A stretch of 64,000 bases of DNA from Tipula vernalis. Lineage: Eukaryota; Arthropoda; Insecta; Diptera; Tipulidae. Shown in pieces: positions 33,063 to 45,054 of the stretch (the first letter of the stretch is position 1; each line of letters opens with the position of its first letter). Made by a program: the position numbers and the translations under genes. The DNA is taken from assembly GCA_958295665.1 (NCBI GenBank), contig OY282560.1, forward strand, positions 24,263,653-24,327,652. The letters are read 5' to 3'. The notes below the pieces were generated by a model that saw only the letters and a list, made by a program, of their open reading frames with translations, did not search any database and had not been told where the DNA came from.

Positions 33063-33529
33063 TGTTACGTTTTTGCCTTGTCAATTAAGGTTGGTATCAC
33101 TGCATTGTGAATATAACAAAATCAATTCAATTTATCAACAACGAATTTATTTATTTAATTATAATTCACAAAATCACATTATATAAATTATTCGCACAAT
33201 TTTAATATTCACTTTTACTTTTTATTTCCACTAAAACACTTTTTAAATCACTTTTTAATTCTTTTTTTAATCTTCACACTTTCGCTTGCCAAATGCTACT
33301 AACTCTTACAAGTTTACACAATCGCGTTCCAAATTCGAATAATACAATTCGATCTTGTTCGCCTTTTTATATACACAAACCAAACTTCTCGATAGTTCAT
33401 GACTTTTCCAGTTAGAATAGCGTAGAAACATTTAGAATTGTGTTATCATGAAAAATTCCATTTTAGTACAGTTAAACATTGAGCTATTAATTTAACTTTT
33501 TCTATTACACACTAGGTGTCACCGTCACA
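33063..33529 (-). repeat. Gypsy LTR, minus orientation, apparently solo
   Basis: 467 bp with TG...CA ends when read on the minus strand (TGTGACGGTGACACC to AAAACGTAACA). It matches the plus-oriented LTR at 33539 along its length, with scattered differences. A TATATAAAAAGGCGAACAAG promoter-like block is shared by both. No gypsy internal sequence follows it on its left, so it looks like a solo LTR. Confidence 0.8.
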
Positions 33530-34074
33530 TTATAATATTGTGATTGTGACACCTAGCGTGTAATAGAATAAGTAAAACTAATAGCTCAATGTTAACTGTC
33601 CTAAATGGAATTTTCCATGATAAAAATTGTTGCGTAATGTTTCTACGCTATTCCAACTGGAAAAGTCGTGAACTTTCGAGAAGCTTGGTTGTGTATATAA
33701 AAAGGCGAACAAGATCGAATCGGATTATTCGTATTTGGTACGCGATAGAGTAAACTTGTAAGATTATTAATAATATTTGGTAAGCGATAGTATAAAGATT
33801 AAAAGGAATTAAAAAGTGATTTAAAAAAGTGTTATAGTGCGATAAATAAAGTAAAAGTGATCAGTAAAATTTAAGAATAATTTATATAAAGTGATTTTGT
33901 GAATTTTTATTGATAAACTGTTTTGTAATAAATTTTTTTTTTTTGTTATATTAATATATTACGACTAAGTTATTACAACTCATTTAGCAATTTTTCTTTC
34001 TTATTTTAATTCTCTGTTAGTTGGGCTATAACACAGTAGTTATTCCCAGTGGGCTCAGATCTTCCGGTTACATC

Positions 34075-36200
34075 AGCAACTTCCAGTCCTGAGGAACTAA
34101 ATCAAGCGGCTTCGTTCTCTTTAGCCATCTCGTCACTGCGCTGTTGACGTCGTTGACAATATGAGTTGTAAACGCTGGATATATTTTTTGGCCTTTTTTA
34201 TGATTTCTTCGTTGACGGTTTCCATCTTTAGATCCCTATGTGGATTATCGTTTCTAATATACCAAGGTGCATTGACAATACATCGCAGTACTTTGTTCTG
34301 GAACGTTTGAATTATTTTACCGTTCGTTTTCTATATGCATCCCCAGAGCTGGAAGCCATAGGTCCATACAAGCTTGAGTATTTGCCTGTATAAAAGCAGC
34401 TTATTGTGAATATTAAGCTCACTATTTCGTCCAATGGGCCAATACATTTTTCTGAACTTAATATCCAATTCTTGCCTTTTTTCTTGACATGCTCTTTCCA
34501 TTTTAACTTGGCGTCGAGCGTCATACCTAGGTATTTGGCCGTGTTCGCATGTGGTATTTCCTGCCTATTTATATAAATAGGTAAGTGATCAACTTTTAGA
34601 TAGGTGGATGTTGTGTGAATTGATTTTAGCTTATTCAATTTTAATCTCCATTTTTTTGTCCAGTGGACAATCTCATTCACAGTGTGCTGTAATTTGCTGG
34701 TTGTTTCTTCGATTGTACTTCCAACCGCCAAGATTGCTGTATCATCCGCAAAGGTTGCAATATCTGTTTGTCCAGTAATAGGTATGTCTCTCGTATAAAG
34801 CAAATACAAGACTGGTCCGAGCACGCTCCCTTGTGGTATGCCTGCTTTAATTCTCTTGAGTGATGAGAACTCTCTTTCATATTTCACTCTCAAATATCTC
34901 CCTACATTGTATAATTTTAATATCTCATGGAACTGCTTAGGAAGGTCACAATGTAATTTATAACTTTTTCCATTTAGGTTATGTTTGATTTCATTTTTGA
35001 GTTCTTTCAATGTAACTGGTTGTTTGTCTAACTCATCTTCGTTTTGCATTAGAAAGGTATTTTCATCTACTGTTTGTCTAGTCAAAGGTTGGAACATCTC
35101 TTCCAGATGTTCAGCAAAAAGATCAGTTTTACCTTCGGGCTTTTGGCCCAAGTCTTTAGTCCCTTTGTAGCTTTCTATAAAGAGTAATCGCTTTCTTTGT
35201 GGCCAGGCATTTTTTGAGCTGATTGAAGACAGTTTTGCTCTCCGGTGCTCGATTTCTATGCCAGATTTTGTGAGCTTTCCTCTTTTCTCTGACCAGATTT
35301 CTTATTTCCTGTGTATATGTTTCATTCTTGTGAGGTTTATTTTTGGCAGGGGGAGTGCTTCCCATGCTGCGGTTTGAATATTGTTTATGAGTAGCTCTAC
35401 CTCTTTCAAGTTGTGTTCGGGTTTTGACTAGGACTTGAAGATCAATACTTTCCTCAATTAATAATGCGAATTTTCCCCAATTGGTCACCCCGCTTGTTAA
35501 CCTTGGTGGCTTTTTTTTTCAATTATTGCTTCAATGATCGTAAGTATGATTGGAGAATGATCCAAGGATAATCCTTTATTATTTTCGATGTGGATATAGT
35601 TTTCTGAAATACCTTTGGCTAAGAAAAAGTCAAAAACATCTGGTATTTTGTTTGTATCCATTGGCCAATAAGTAGGAATACCACTTGAATGAAATTCGCA
35701 GTTTATTTGATGTCCAGCTTCTAATAGTTCTCTACCTTTATGTGATATTAGTCTCGAACCCCAATGCGTATGTTTGGCATTGAAGTCTCCTCCTTTGCCG
35801 AAAATTGAGCCCATCATTTTGAGCATTAAGAGGTAATCATCCTTTTTAAGTTGATGCCTCAGTGGACAATATATCGCAGCAACCCGCAGCTTCTTGTAAT
35901 TGTTTAGTTGCTCGCTAAGTGATACAGTTTGCATTTTCTCTATTTCGAGTTTGACATCTTCGAAGTGTTTGATGTTTTCTCTGATGAATATTGTTGCTCC
36001 ACCCCTAGCTCTTTCTGCTGGATGTATAGAATGGTAACAAGAGTAACCTTTAATTTTTGCATAAGACTTTCTACGGGAATGGCTCTCTGCTATTAAGCAT
36101 GTATCAATTTTTTCTGTATTCAAAAAGATTTCTAGCTCTGGAAGATGCTATAGAAGTCCATTAGCATTCCAGGTTAATATTGTTAGTGTTTTGTTTATTT
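34075..36200 (-). pseudogene. LINE ORF2 (endonuclease and reverse transcriptase), broken
   Basis: It begins with LTILTWNANGLL at about 36180, followed by an in-frame stop. The endonuclease continues at 36123-35497 with CLIAESHSRRKSY, GGDFNAKHTHWGSRL (catalytic Asp/Asn block) and SLDHSPIIL. The linker is in 35488-35156. In 35151-34312 reverse transcriptase appears only from AGIPQGSVLGPVLYLLYTRD and the TFADDTAILA catalytic box onward. The earlier fingers/palm section is deleted between 'NLNGK' and 'LKLYNVGRYL'. The C-terminal QNKVLRCIVNAPWYIRND block at about 34300-34200 is a Jockey-clade hallmark. Several frame breaks; inactive. Confidence 0.88.
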
Positions 36201-36251
36201 TTTTTGGAGTGAAGGATCAGAAGATAAAGCAACTTTTTTGCTTTAAATCTC

Positions 36252-37863
36252 CTAAATTTTTCCTCGATATCCCACTTGTTGTTCAAGATTAACTTGTCTC
36301 TTGTTTAGAAACTCTATATTTTGTTCTATTTTAGAAAGGCGATTGACAATAGCATTCAAGGTGTTTTGCATTGTTGTCATAGCTTGTTGAATTCCAACAT
36401 TTTGATCTGTAGGTCCAGGTAGACCCTGTCTTGCTGCTTGTGAGTATAAGAATCCCTCTGCCACTTTCGCACTATGGAACGTAGTGACAGTTTTTGTCGG
36501 GATTTCTTTTTCTTTCGTTTTTCTATTTGGCTGGTTTTTGTTTGCCCTATTTCGCGTGTTTTGCATTGTTTTGGCTACTTCACACCCTCTATAGGTAGCA
36601 GGATGAGTTCCTTGGCAGTTAGCACATTTTGCTGGAGTGTTCTTATCTATCACGCATTCCTTAGTGTCATGCTTTCCCGCACATTTTACGCATCTGATTT
36701 CACGATTGCAGTATTTTTGCGTGTGGTTGTATGCCTGACACTTTTTGCATTGTGGTATGATCCCTGTCACCTTTTTCAATGACTCCATTCGTACAACCAT
36801 TCTTAAGATGTTCCTAATGTTGAATATGTTCTCAATTTTCTCTGAGTTTGCAAAGATCAGAGTGAATAGTGGTAATTTTATTTTATTAACAATACTCCCT
36901 CCTTTGCCGGTAGACTTTCTTTCAGTTTTACACATATTAACTGCATCTAAGATCGTTAGTTTTTTTCTTATGAGGTCTTCAATTATCTCATTTGGTGTGC
37001 GTGTTTGATGTAGACTTGCTAGAGGTCTACAACTCTAGCAACTACTCTATTGGGTCTGGTATTTTTGTCTTCATATGTATACCATTGGAGACCTTTATCA
37101 TTTAATACAGTTAAAAGTTTTCTGTAACCGTCTGTATCAGGTATATTTACCCTTCGGACATTATGGTTTAGCGACACAAGCTTTTGCTCCTTTTCTGTCA
37201 CTTCTTTCATTAGCGCTTGAATAACGCTAAATTTACCGACATGTGTGATATTGATTGGTGGTGGTGGTTTTTCTTTCTTAGTCTTGCTGATAGTTAGTAA
37301 TTGGTTAACCTTTGTTCTCGATATGTTCACATTAGCGTTCATTTCTGGGGACGACTCAGCTTTCCTTTTACTGGAAGAATTTACTTCCTGTGTTTTTTGC
37401 TTTTTTATAGCCCTTTTTGCCTTTTTCATTATCCCATTGGTCTCTCTTTCTAAATCTTCCTCGTCGGTTTGGTACTCAATTAAGTTAGCACATTCCATTT
37501 CTTTGTTGTTGTTTCCCTGGTTTAAGGCTTCTACTTCAACCGAGTTTGGTAGTCCATCTTTAGATTATGTTTAAGGTTTTTAACTTCTTCTTCAAGAAGT
37601 TGTTTATGGTGCTGCATCCATTGAATTGCTTTATTTAATTCTTTATTTTCTTGTCTAGATTAGGCTAGAGCTTTGATTATTTCCTCAGATTGAGGGTTAT
37701 TATTAGATACTTTAAACGCACTCGCGACTGCCGCAGCCGTCTTTAGTTGTAGTGTACAACTTCTTACATTTGGAACCTTTAGAATTGGTGATCTCAATAT
37801 TTTCGTGCTCTTAGGAAAGTTGTTCCCTTTATTTTGCAATAGTTGGTCCCCCTCAGGATCCAT
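36252..37863 (-). pseudogene. LINE ORF1 (Gag-like, PRE/C2HC type), broken
   Basis: Three open pieces: 37863-37660, 37498-37019 and 36935-36252. The middle piece has a lysine-rich start and the domain ending VNIPDTDGYRKLLTVLNDKG, typical of the PRE_C2HC region of Jockey ORF1 proteins. The last piece carries three consecutive CCHC-type knuckles from CKKCQAYNHTQKYC through CVKCAGKHDTKEC to CANCQGTHPATYRGC, for nucleic-acid binding. It ends in a predicted coiled coil (MQNTLNAIVNRLSKIEQNIE). A stop at 37019 and a frame change before 36935 separate the pieces. ORF1 would coat the LINE RNA; this one is dead. Confidence 0.85.
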
Positions 37864-38339
37864 GGTATCGGCATTAAACGATGATTATTGATTTGATGCT
37901 GTTAGAGACACGTCCATCTCGTTTTCTGATTTCGTAAGGTTATTATTATTATTTGCTATCATTTTTATTCCCACGAGTAGCACGAGAAGTAACGGTCACC
38001 CATGACATAGCTCTGCATTATCATGGGAAGGCTACGGGTTTAAACCGAACGAAACACCATCTTGTGTTTCGCCACGCAGCCATCGGCGTATGTAGTGTCA
38101 TCTTAGCTTGGCTGTGCTAGTTTTTGGTCCGCCCCGAGTATTTGATTTCCCCGATACCTGCCATATTTGGCAAGCTTTCTCCTATCAGCCACCTGGGGGG
38201 TGCCTCAGAGGGGAACTAGCAAACCCCACACAGGGGGTAGTAAATTATGTTGATGTAGATAAATTAAATTGATTTTGTATTATTCACAATCTAGTGATAC
38301 GAACCTTAATTGACAAGGCGAAAACGTAATAATATTATT

Positions 38340-41126
38340 GTGAACAGAAAAGTCCGATTGAAAAAGCCGACATGCGTTGCCAGAAATAAATGGTAGAACA
38401 ACCCATGCAGAAATGGACCGAAGATCTTCCCGAGGCATAGAAAAATTCTGCACGTCAACTACTCAAACGGTACATGTCCATATTCTGCAGTACATCGGAT
38501 AATAACAGAAGGACTTTAATGGTAAAGCACCGAATTGATACGGGAGCAGAGATGCCAATTCGTCAACCACCCAGGAGATTACCATTTGCAAAACAACAAG
38601 AAGTCGACCGGGTGGTAGCAGAAATGCAGACGGCAGGAGTAATCGAACCATCTAACAGCCCATGGAGCTCACCGGTAGTAATGGTCGAGAAGAAGGATGG
38701 TAGCATGAGATTCTGCGTTGATTACCGAAAACTCAATGCTGTGACGAAAAAAGATAGCTACCCACTGCCAAGGATCGATGACACGTTAGACACATTATCA
38801 AGTGCTCGAATATTTTCCACATTAGATCTACAAAGAGGCTATTGGCAGGTTGAAGTCCATGAGGGAGATCGCGAGAAAACAGAGTTCAGTGTGGGTAACG
38901 GGCTTTGGCAATTTAATGTTATGCCATTCGGATTATGTAATGCCCCTGCGACTTTTGAACGATTAATGGAGCGCGTGTTAAAGGGATTACATTGGAGGAC
39001 GCGCCTAATATATCTGGACGACATCAACGTCATGGGGAAATATTTTGATGAACATCAAAGGAACTTGGCGTAAGTTTTGGGTCAGATACAGGCCACCGGA
39101 AAGTTAAGCCCAAAGAAGTGTAAGCTGTTCAGAACTGAAGTCAAATATTTGGGTCATCTGGTAACGACTAATGGAAATCACACCGACGAAGGAAAGATCG
39201 CAGCGCTAAAGGATTGGCCAAGACCTAAAAATGTTAACGAATCAAGAAGCTTTCTGGGATTGTGCACCTATTATAGACGTTTCGTGCCAAAATTATCCAC
39301 GAGTTTACCGGAAGAAAAAGGCATTTGAATGAAAGAATGATCAGGAGGAAGCATTCGTGGAACTAAGGAGACGGTTATGTGTCGCGCCAATCCTCGCGTA
39401 CCCTATACCCAACGTGAAATTTATTTTGGACATCGATGCAAGTAATGGCGGTATAGGAGATGTGTTATTACAGGAAATTAATGGCCAAGAACGAGTTATT
39501 ACGTACTTCTCCAAAACGTTAACAAAACCGGAGCGTAATTACTGCGTGACACGGAAAGAATTGTTGGCTATCTTTATAACCAAAAATTCCATTTATGGAC
39601 AGACCACGACGCTTTACGGTGGCTGTTGCAATTCAAGTATCCAGAGGGACAGGTAGCACGCTGGATCGAACGTCTTCAAAGCTATGATTTCCAAATCGAA
39701 CATCTGAAGGAAAGTGCACACAGAATGCCGACGCATTATCAAGACGGCCATGTCGAGTAGAATGTAAACATTGTGGCCATGTTGAAGCAAAGAAAGGCAT
39801 CATTAACGTTAGGCTTACGCAAGTGCTGCCTGATGAGGAGTGGACCGACGAAATGATCAGAAAAGAGCAATTGGAAGATACGGGTTTATCGGTTATAATG
39901 GAATGGAAGGAAAAGAAACACCGGCCAACTTAGAGCGAGATCGCGGACAATACTCCCATTGGCCCCTCCGTCTTGAGAATGTGTGTTTAAAGCGATTTTG
40001 GGAAAACACGGATGGCCAAGTGAGGCAATTGTTGCTGGTGATACCAAAGTGCCGAATTGCGGAAATCCTGAACGAGTATCATGGAGGAGCAAGTGGGGGC
40101 CACCTAGGAATTAATAAAACACTAGCCAAGATACGTCAACGATTCTACTGGCTAGGATGTAGGCAGTCAGTGATAGAATGGTGCCAAAAATGTGATCAAT
40201 GTGCGGCGGTGAAGGAGGAACCCGCACGCAAAAATCGTGGAACCATGAAACAATATAACGTTGGTGCACCATTCGAAGGAATTGCAATGGATGTAGTGGG
40301 GCCATTTCCCACCACTGAGAGCGGCAACAAATATGTGCTAGTAATCATGGTTTAATTCAGCAAATGGCCGGAGGTGTAGCCCATTCCCAATCAGGAGATG
40401 CCAACAATAGCTGATGCCGTGGTAAACAACTGGATTAGCAGATTTGGAGTGCCGATGGAGATTAATACCGATCAAGGAAAAAATTTTGAATCGGTAGTAT
40501 TTCAAGAAATATGCCAGATGCTCGGTATAAATCAATCGAGAACAACGCCTTTGCATCCACAGTCTGATGGTATGGTGGAAAGATTCAATATTATACTGGA
40601 GGAATACCTAGCAAAGGTCGTTGTTAAAAACCGACGCAACTGGGATCGGCAAATACCAATGTTTCTGATGGCCTATCGATCAGCAATACATGACACAACC
40701 GGAATGATACCAGCTAAAACATTATTTGGAGATAAACTATGAAAACCTGGAGATCTAAAGTGCAGGGGCTTTATGTGGATAGGATTACGTAGACCGATTG
40801 CAAGAGGAACTTAATGAGATTCATCAATTTGTTCGGGAGAAAATACGGATGTCAAGTAACCGGATGAAACCTCGATATGACATACGAGCAAATAACCAAG
40901 GTTTCAGGAAGGGCAATTAGTATAGCTTTACAACTTGCAACGGAAAAAGGGATTATCACCGAAGCTGCAACCAGCATGGGAAGGACCTTACACTGTCATC
41001 ACAAGGATACGGAGGGGACATCGAGGTAAACGAACGGTGGTGCGTTTGGATAGGCTGGCCCTATACAGAGGAGGTGATTTGGGTCCTGTTCGGGATGAAC
41101 AGGCTTAGGTGGGGGGTGATGGGTAG
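38340..41126 (+). mobile_element. Ty3/gypsy retrotransposon body, 5'-truncated
   Basis: It contains pol from reverse transcriptase to integrase (38474-40742), a G-rich polypurine-like tract (GGTGGGGGGTGATGGG at about 41108-41123) and then an LTR start at 41127. No gag or protease is recognisable between the plus LTR end (38331) and the reverse transcriptase, so the 5' half was deleted. The LTR fragment at 41127 belongs to the same family as the LTRs at 33063 and 33539. Confidence 0.85.
38474..40742 (+). pseudogene. Gypsy Pol: reverse transcriptase, RNase H, integrase, with stops
   Basis: 38474-39073 holds reverse transcriptase with VIEPSNSPWSSPVVMVEKKD, FCVDYRKLNAVT, FSTLDLQRGYWQV and the catalytic LIYLDDINVMG. 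A stop at about 39073 is followed by KKCKLFRTEVKYLGHLV and SFLGLCTYYRRFVPK. The RNase H segment (39357-39656) has LDIDASNGGIGDVL and ITYFSKTL. Integrase begins in 39840-40355 with a zinc-binding region ending CQKCDQC and the first catalytic Asp in IAMDVVGPFP. After a stop, 40398-40742 has INTDQGKNFES (second Asp) and LHPQSDGMVERFN (Glu). All three integrase acids remain. At least four stops or frameshifts make it non-functional. Confidence 0.92.
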
Positions 41127-41222
41127 TGTAACGGTGGCACCTAGTGTGTAATAGAATAAGTTAAATTAATATTTAAATGTTTTATTGTACTAAAATGGAA
41201 TTTTCCATGATAAAATAGTTGT
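41127..41222 (+). repeat. Gypsy 3' LTR, first 96 bp only
   Basis: TGTAACGGTGGCACCTAGTG starts the LTR after the polypurine tract, and similarity to the other LTRs runs through TTTTCCATGATAAAAT. It breaks off near 41222, just before BEL copy C. The rest of the LTR is missing. Confidence 0.85.
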
Positions 41223-41309
41223 GTCTTCTTTTTAGAAAATTTTAAAATGCTGGTAATCTACCGCTAATTGGCATCGAAAATTAGTATCACCAGAGTTACG
41301 AACATATAA

Positions 41310-43440
41310 GTTGCTTAATCTTCCTTATTTTCAGCGTTGTTTTTCATCTCTCCGCGACCTTGAATCATCGGATTCAACAGGAATTTTAGCTGGGGTGCCA
41401 GCTGGGGTTTTAACAATTCCAACTCGAACTAAACCATCAGAACCACTAATGACTTTTATCACTCGCCCAACTAACCATTTCCAAGGAGGGAAATTTCGGT
41501 CCATAACCAAAACGACATTATTAATATTGAAATTTGGCTTAATTGATCTCCATTTTGTACGGGACTACAGTGATGTCAATGAATTTCAAATGCCACCTTC
41601 TCCAAAAAATATTGTCTCATTTGTTGAAGTATTTCGAATCTGTTTAATTTCCCAATTTTCTCAACCATGCTTATTGTTTCAGGTACTAATGTCAATTGAT
41701 GTTCGATGATGAGGTGAGCCGACGTTAAGAAATTCAAATCATCACATGGCAATCTGCATAGTGGACGACAATTCAAGATTGCTTCTATTTCAGCTAACAA
41801 TGTTTGAAATTCTTCTTGCATGCAAATATCCATACATAACCCTTAACTGGTTTATGACCTCGACCGCGTCTGTGATGAACATAGAATGTTTCGGTATAAT
41901 CAGTGCCGACCTTCAGGAATGCTCTTGTGTGATCGACTCGAAAAGGCGGTAAATTCTCCATTTCTTTTTCCATTGGAACTGGCTTATTTTTGGAATAAGT
42001 TACACACTTGCTGGTAATTTTACGGATGGCTTGCTTCGCGTTGATAATCCAGTACCGCTGTCATAATATTTCCAATAATAGCTGTGGACCTGCATGATTC
42101 TTGTTGTTAAAATTGATGCGGGTTCTATGATAGGATGCCTCATGAATTATGGCCCCAACACTTTGTCAATTCTGCCTCCGACTCGGTTTTAGTTTTAACA
42201 TTGTAGTGCCGGTTTAAGCGGTTTTGTTTCCTGAATAGTGATTATGTCTTCATTCATAAACTCCCGTTGGACAGACTAACAGCAATACTTGATACTTCCT
42301 CCATTCCTATTAACGTTATTTGTCCGCTGATTTTTTTGGTCGATAATAACATATTGTGCACGAATCGCCTCACTAATGCCAGCAGGTTTACATTCTATAA
42401 GAAAATTTTGAATGAATTTCTGCCTTTCTTCTTGACTATTTCCATAGTTACTCTGTTGTCGCGGCCAATATCCTGTGTCAGAAGATAACCACTCCGGTCC
42501 ACTCCATCATAATTTAATTTGTATTACCCCATGCGATGCATTGCTACCTGTTGCTACCAAATATTCCAGAATCTCCTTGACGGAAATTATTAGGTTCGAC
42601 ATCATCTGCGATGCACACAACCCCAATCGCGCAACTGAAATTGTTTTAATAGGAGCCACCTTCGATTTTGCTGCAACTAAGTAACAACAACTTGTTCCAG
42701 CTTCGTTAGTCAGTCGAATGTATACGGCAGCTGCATATGCCTGCTCGCTGGCATCACAAAATCCAGTAAGTTCATTATTGTTTTGCGGTGTTCGTAGCCA
42801 TCTTGGAAACTTCACTTGTTCTAATTCCTTCAATTCACAAAGTTTTATGGATATTGGTAATTCATCATCCCAATCCACTGAAGACAACCACAATGCTTGA
42901 AATAATATTTTTATTTTTATGATTACAGTTGCCAACCATCCCACAGAATTAACAATTTGACTGGATTCCGATAGTAATTTCCGTTTTGTTTATACTGGAT
43001 CGTAAAGTTCAATACGATATGTGAAATTATCCTCCTTAGGATTCCATTGCAACCCTAATACCTTCACAATAGTAGTTCCGCCTAAAAATTCTTTTAACTA
43101 TACTATTCTGTCATCAACCAGGGTAGTCTGCAAAACTTCAACGGAGTTCTAAACCCATTTTTGCATTCTGCAATATGCTGATAATATTCTCCTTTAGTTC
43201 TCATGTTTCTTCTATGGTTTCAGCGCCAGACATTATATCATCTACATACGTAGCTTTCTTTAGAACATTGGATGCAGCTGGATACTTTGCCTGATTCTGA
43301 TCGTAAGGGGCTGCTGCTTAATCAGAATTGCGTAGTGGGATGGCTGTACTGTTGGCCCTACCATAAGAATATCATTTAAAGAGCTTCCTATTGATGTTTT
43401 AGCGGATGCATCGAATACTACCATGAGTTTCCTTCTAGTA
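41310..43440 (-). pseudogene. Reverse transcriptase, RNase H and integrase, BEL copy C
   Basis: The piece after 43440 gives VVFDASAKTSIGSSLND, and a YVDDIMSGAETIEET block with both catalytic Asp residues lies near 43250-43210. The long open segment 42944-42507 has LTGFCDASEQAYAAAVYIRL and CCYLVAAKSKVAPIKTISVA, the connection/RNase H start. Integrase is represented at 41833-41576 by FQTLLAEIEAILNCRPLCRL, the conserved 'E..LNSRP' region after the catalytic Glu. The C-terminal domain follows to about 41310. Catalytic integrase blocks further upstream are too decayed to call. Confidence 0.78.
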
Positions 43441-45000
43441 CTATTTGTCTTTGAAATCCCATGGTGTGGTAAATAGTTGACATTGCCCTGGTTGTCGATA
43501 CTCCTCCATGAAATTATTGTAGGCTACCTTAAATGATTCGTTTCTATCAAATTTACGCTCCCTCAATCTCAGCCTGCTAATTGCCAGATTGAGAGATTTT
43601 CCAAGTTCTTCAAGTTGTGCTATGAATTTCGCCATTAGATTGGCTCGTAAAGCACTGTGTTGACGGTAATTCTGGCATTTGATCATCTAACACCCATCCA
43701 AATATGATCTCAATACCTATTACCTTATCTTGGTGTCGTATTCTACCCTTTCGCATTACGCTGAAAATTTTCTGTACTCCCAAGATCATGTCAATGTCCA
43801 GCGATATATTAAAGTTTGGATCGGCTAAGAATAACTTCATTATGTTGATATTTGTATCAAAGGTGTGATTTGGCAGCTTTGAACATAATTTGCTCATGAC
43901 TAGCGCTTTGGTATTTATGTATTGGTCTTGTTGACTTTACCTCTTGTAAACTGGGATCCCGACCCATTAATTCCGCATACAATAGTTCTGTTATTTTGCC
44001 TTGGTAGGTTCCGCTGATTACTGAATCTAATAGAATTCTGCAATCATGTTCTTCTTATATTCACTAATGCCGTGGGAAAAACATAATTGTTTAAGATGCC
44101 AGAATATAAATTTTGTTGTGCTGGAAGTTCCAGGTTATTAATTAAAACTGTCTTCTGTGAAACAATTTGCTTATAAGTGTAGATGTAAGATCATGTGATT
44201 TTGCTCCGCGTATACTGCATCTTGCTCTGGATATACACCTGAAAACTGGATGGTTGATTTTGAGGCAGTTGAAACATCGATTATCTGCCTTTATACTCTC
44301 TCTACGATCAAAAAGCGTCTTGAATTTGCTGCATTCTGTTTCATATCGTGTTCGCCTTTGCATATGGGACAACAATTAGCATCAGTTGCCACATACACCC
44401 CGGTAGATTTTTGTAACGACGATTTTTTACTTGTACGTGGCTTTAAAGACTCTAGTGCGTTAGACCGGTTTAGTAAGAATTTAAACAGACCATCTAATGT
44501 TGATGAATTGTTGGTACATGATGCTTGTGCCCATAATCCTCTTGTCTTCGGATCAAATTTTTCTTTTAGCATATACAGTAATCAGACTTCTCTGGATTCG
44601 GCCTCCTTTCCTAATGACTTTAAACCTCTGATAACTTCATAACATGTATCTAGGAGCTTCCAAATATTGAATGCGTTGGTATAATTTAGTAAAAGTTCGT
44701 TTATGAAGACTTAAATAAATGCTCTGATAGTAGATTCTTTCTATCATATCGCTCGCATAACTTTCTGAATGCCTCGAAGTAATTTGTTTCCGTTACTGAA
44801 ATATGCTTTAGTAGGTTGAACGAATATCCCTTCAAGAAACCTTTTAAATATTGGAACTTCTGGGCTGGTGATAAGTTCGCGTTTTCATGAATGGTCTTTA
44901 CAAACAAATCATAAAACGACTGCCATTCCATATACAACCTGTAAACGGTTCAATATTAATTTTTGTCAGTCTCAGCTCTACCACTTCTCTTGTTACATTC
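43441..45000 (-). pseudogene. Gag and protease region, BEL copy C
   Basis: Gag is visible as EPFTG..YMEWQSFYDLFVK (about 44960-44900) and FQYLKGFLKGYSFNLLKHIS, then a CCHC knuckle CFNCLKINHPVFRC in 44375-44142. The protease active site near 44040 is degenerate (LLDS followed by no Gly). The downstream segment LFLADPNFNISLDIDMILGV (43830-43771) and GWVLDD matches the end of the BEL protease region. 43686-43441 is the protease/reverse transcriptase linker, ending TTPWDFKDK. Several frames are used; dead. Confidence 0.78.
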
Positions 45001-45054
45001 ATACTTTGATTTGCTGTTTGGTCAAAATATTGTTGATGCCTCGAACATTTTCAG

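Larger units (their letters stand above)
33938..38255 (-). mobile_element. Jockey-clade LINE inserted in the gypsy LTR
   Basis: Read on the minus strand it has a GC-rich 5' untranslated region (38255-37865), ORF1 with three zinc knuckles (37863-36252), ORF2 with endonuclease and reverse transcriptase (about 36200-34075) and a poly-A tail (seen as T at 33937-33948). It is nearly full length in extent but has stops and frameshifts and a deletion in reverse transcriptase. LTR sequence on both sides overlaps by about 20 bp in degenerate form (ATAAACTGTTTTGTAATAAA against TAAATTATGTTGATGTAGAT), which is compatible with a LINE target-site duplication. Confidence 0.85.
33539..38331 (+). repeat. Gypsy LTR, plus orientation, split by a LINE
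   Basis: The first part, 33539-33937, runs from TGTGATTGTGACACCTAG through the TATATAAAAAGGCGAACAAG promoter-like block. The last part, 38264-38331, ends GAAAACGTAATA. Together they cover the same sequence as the solo LTR at 33063-33529, with the LINE inserted between. An AATAT string lies directly before the LTR (33534-33538) and again at its far end (38331-38335), a possible 5-bp target duplication. Confidence 0.75.
41310..45050 (-). mobile_element. BEL/Pao retrotransposon copy C, decayed
   Basis: In minus-strand order: Gag (about 45000-44142), protease region (about 44060-43441), reverse transcriptase (43440-42950), RNase H (42944-42250) and integrase (42200-41310). Every domain boundary coincides with a frame change or stop. 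The Gag N-terminus is missing: Gag sequence joins directly to the RNase H of copy D near 45050. No LTRs were delimited. Confidence 0.82.

Noticed and set aside
36474..37574. Plus-strand open frames of about 100 codons opposite LINE ORF1
   Set aside because: They are complements of the zinc-knuckle and lysine-rich ORF1 and show no family features.
38838..40305. Several 64-72 codon minus-strand frames opposite the gypsy pol
   Set aside because: Complementary shadows of the RT and integrase frames.
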